A stretch of 64,000 nt of DNA from Balanoglossus misakiensis. Its lineage: Eukaryota > Hemichordata. This document shows, piece by piece, positions 62,835 through 64,000 of this stretch (position 1 is its first letter; each line of letters opens with the position of its first letter). A program made the position numbers and the translations under genes. Under the pieces are notes generated by a model that had not been told where the DNA came from, searched no databases, and saw only the letters and a list, made by a program, of their open reading frames with translations. The DNA lies in contig CM082580.2 of assembly GCA_040954595.2 (NCBI GenBank), positions 12,834,001-12,898,000 of the forward strand. Reading direction: 5' to 3'.

Positions 62835-64000
62835 CTGTGAACGAAATTAACCAGGACAGGATGACATTCAGGGCATCAAATCTGGTATTTTACACCGAAC
62901 AAGCAGAAATAGTTCAAATGCGTCATTCTGTACCTGCTGTTAAGTACACTTGTTTAAATCAATTGTTGTCAATATCTTTGACGCACTGTTTTCTTTTCGA
63001 CGATAACTTTCAATTGACGCTCGTTCTGTGGCACATACGCAAAATACTATGATGGTATATGTGTAAATTATTTGACCGCCCTACAGGCATAATTTCACAA
63101 TACACCAAGGTATACAGGTGTCAATCCAAATAGCGGTGACCGAAATAAAAATGGGGTGAAACTAGTTAGCTTTCTAATGCGCCATGTCTATCTAAATGTA
63201 ACTTACACATATATCATTTTGGTACTTTTCATTTACCCAATCGTACGTAGGTTATGTTCTAACTCGTTATCGTTCATTTTTGATCAAGCTTTACAGAAAC
63301 ATGCCCTTGGGAAATGCTATATGCGTCCCCGTAGCATAAATCTTTGATTTGTATGAAACATTCTTCGCACATTTTAGATTATCGGTTAACATGACCCCAG
63401 GCTGTTCAGCAGAGACTCGACAGTGCCGTTTCTGCGATTTCGTCAAAGAAATCCCATTACACGAAACAAGATCACGGATCAGCTGTGCCTTTTCCCCGCC
63501 AAACCATGATCAATGTTCAGCTATTCTTTTTTCCCGCCAAACCTTCCTGTTCTTACAGTTCTTCACGTAGATTGATTACTTCTGTCATAATTGTCAAGGG
63601 CCTTCAAGTTGACTAAGAGCCATCAGTTTTATCATTGTTGCTGGCGCCACAACCAGATTATTTTCGAGGCTTAATCACTGCATGCAATCGCGGCAAGGTA
63701 AATTTTATATCCCAAATCGGAAATGTCTTTTATTTATCGACTGCAAACGATGTGAACGAAATGCTGGAAGGTTACCCATGCCATACACGGACAGGAAGGA
63801 ATATGGGTTCCAACACATTGATACAAGATGGCGACTGTTCGCGACGTGGCATTATATCTTAATTTCCTCAATACTGATTTCCACGTAATTCGGGGGATCA
63901 TCTGGCAGACTTGTGTTAAATATCCCAAATCCCGGCCTTTCCTCTTTGCATCGGGTGATATTAAATGTTAATGGCGCTGCGCTATGATCTGGTTTATATT
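62835..64000. other. Upstream intron or flank of the GABA-B-like gene
   Basis: An acceptor at 62,835 shows that the gene continues upstream. I find no further exon up to the window end. Two E2F-like motifs are at 63,491-63,503 and 63,530-63,541. Confidence 0.5.
63491..63541. promoter_or_regulatory. Pair of E2F-like motifs
   Basis: TTTCCCCGCCAAA and TTTCCCGCCAAA, the second a full match to the classical E2F site, lie 39 bp apart in the same orientation. Could be chance or part of a promoter. Confidence 0.25.

Overview
The window is metazoan nuclear DNA. Every recognisable gene is split by short GT-AG introns (roughly 80-1,900 bp, with one huge exception). The set of families (NADSYN1, SH3BP5, SLC14 urea transporter, GABA-B-like class C GPCR, a CARD-only protein), the compact introns and the many local tandem repeats fit an invertebrate deuterostome. 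A lancelet or hemichordate is my best guess, but the sequence alone does not fix the species.

Layout: 29-5,363 (+) is a complete 19-exon glutamine-dependent NAD+ synthetase gene with an unusual 170-codon last exon. 7,482-8,191 (+) is a two-exon CARD-only gene. 9,648-14,427 (-) is a seven-exon SH3BP5 gene, which starts head-to-head with an unrecognised five-exon gene (14,944-17,179, +). 18,932-21,798 (+) is a small unrecognised gene in which one exon has been tandemly duplicated, with decayed extra copies around it and a 131-bp minisatellite in the preceding intron. 22.2-26.8 kb holds no gene I can support. 26,812-58,248 (+) is a five-exon urea transporter. 59,544-62,834 (-) is the 3' portion of a GABA-B-like receptor gene, convergent with the transporter; its 5' exons lie beyond the window.

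The dominant structure is a tandem array of an 87-bp unit, about 320 visible copies from about 29,572 to 57,572. It fills almost all of intron 3 of the urea transporter. The unit is a multiple of three with one stop-free frame on each strand, so the array throws up overlapping open frames of more than 1,000 codons on both strands; I regard these as by-products of the repeat, not genes. The array has diverged units at both edges, older-type units stranded between homogenised blocks, a 72-bp non-repeat insertion, a 100-N assembly gap, and a higher-order repeat of exactly 2,436 bp (28 units) near its right end.

Smaller mobile-element traces include two near-identical 85-bp elements with piggyBac-type ends (TTAA, CCC...GGG) in opposite orientation. 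The genes do not form a pathway; this is an ordinary gene neighbourhood with one very large intronic satellite.
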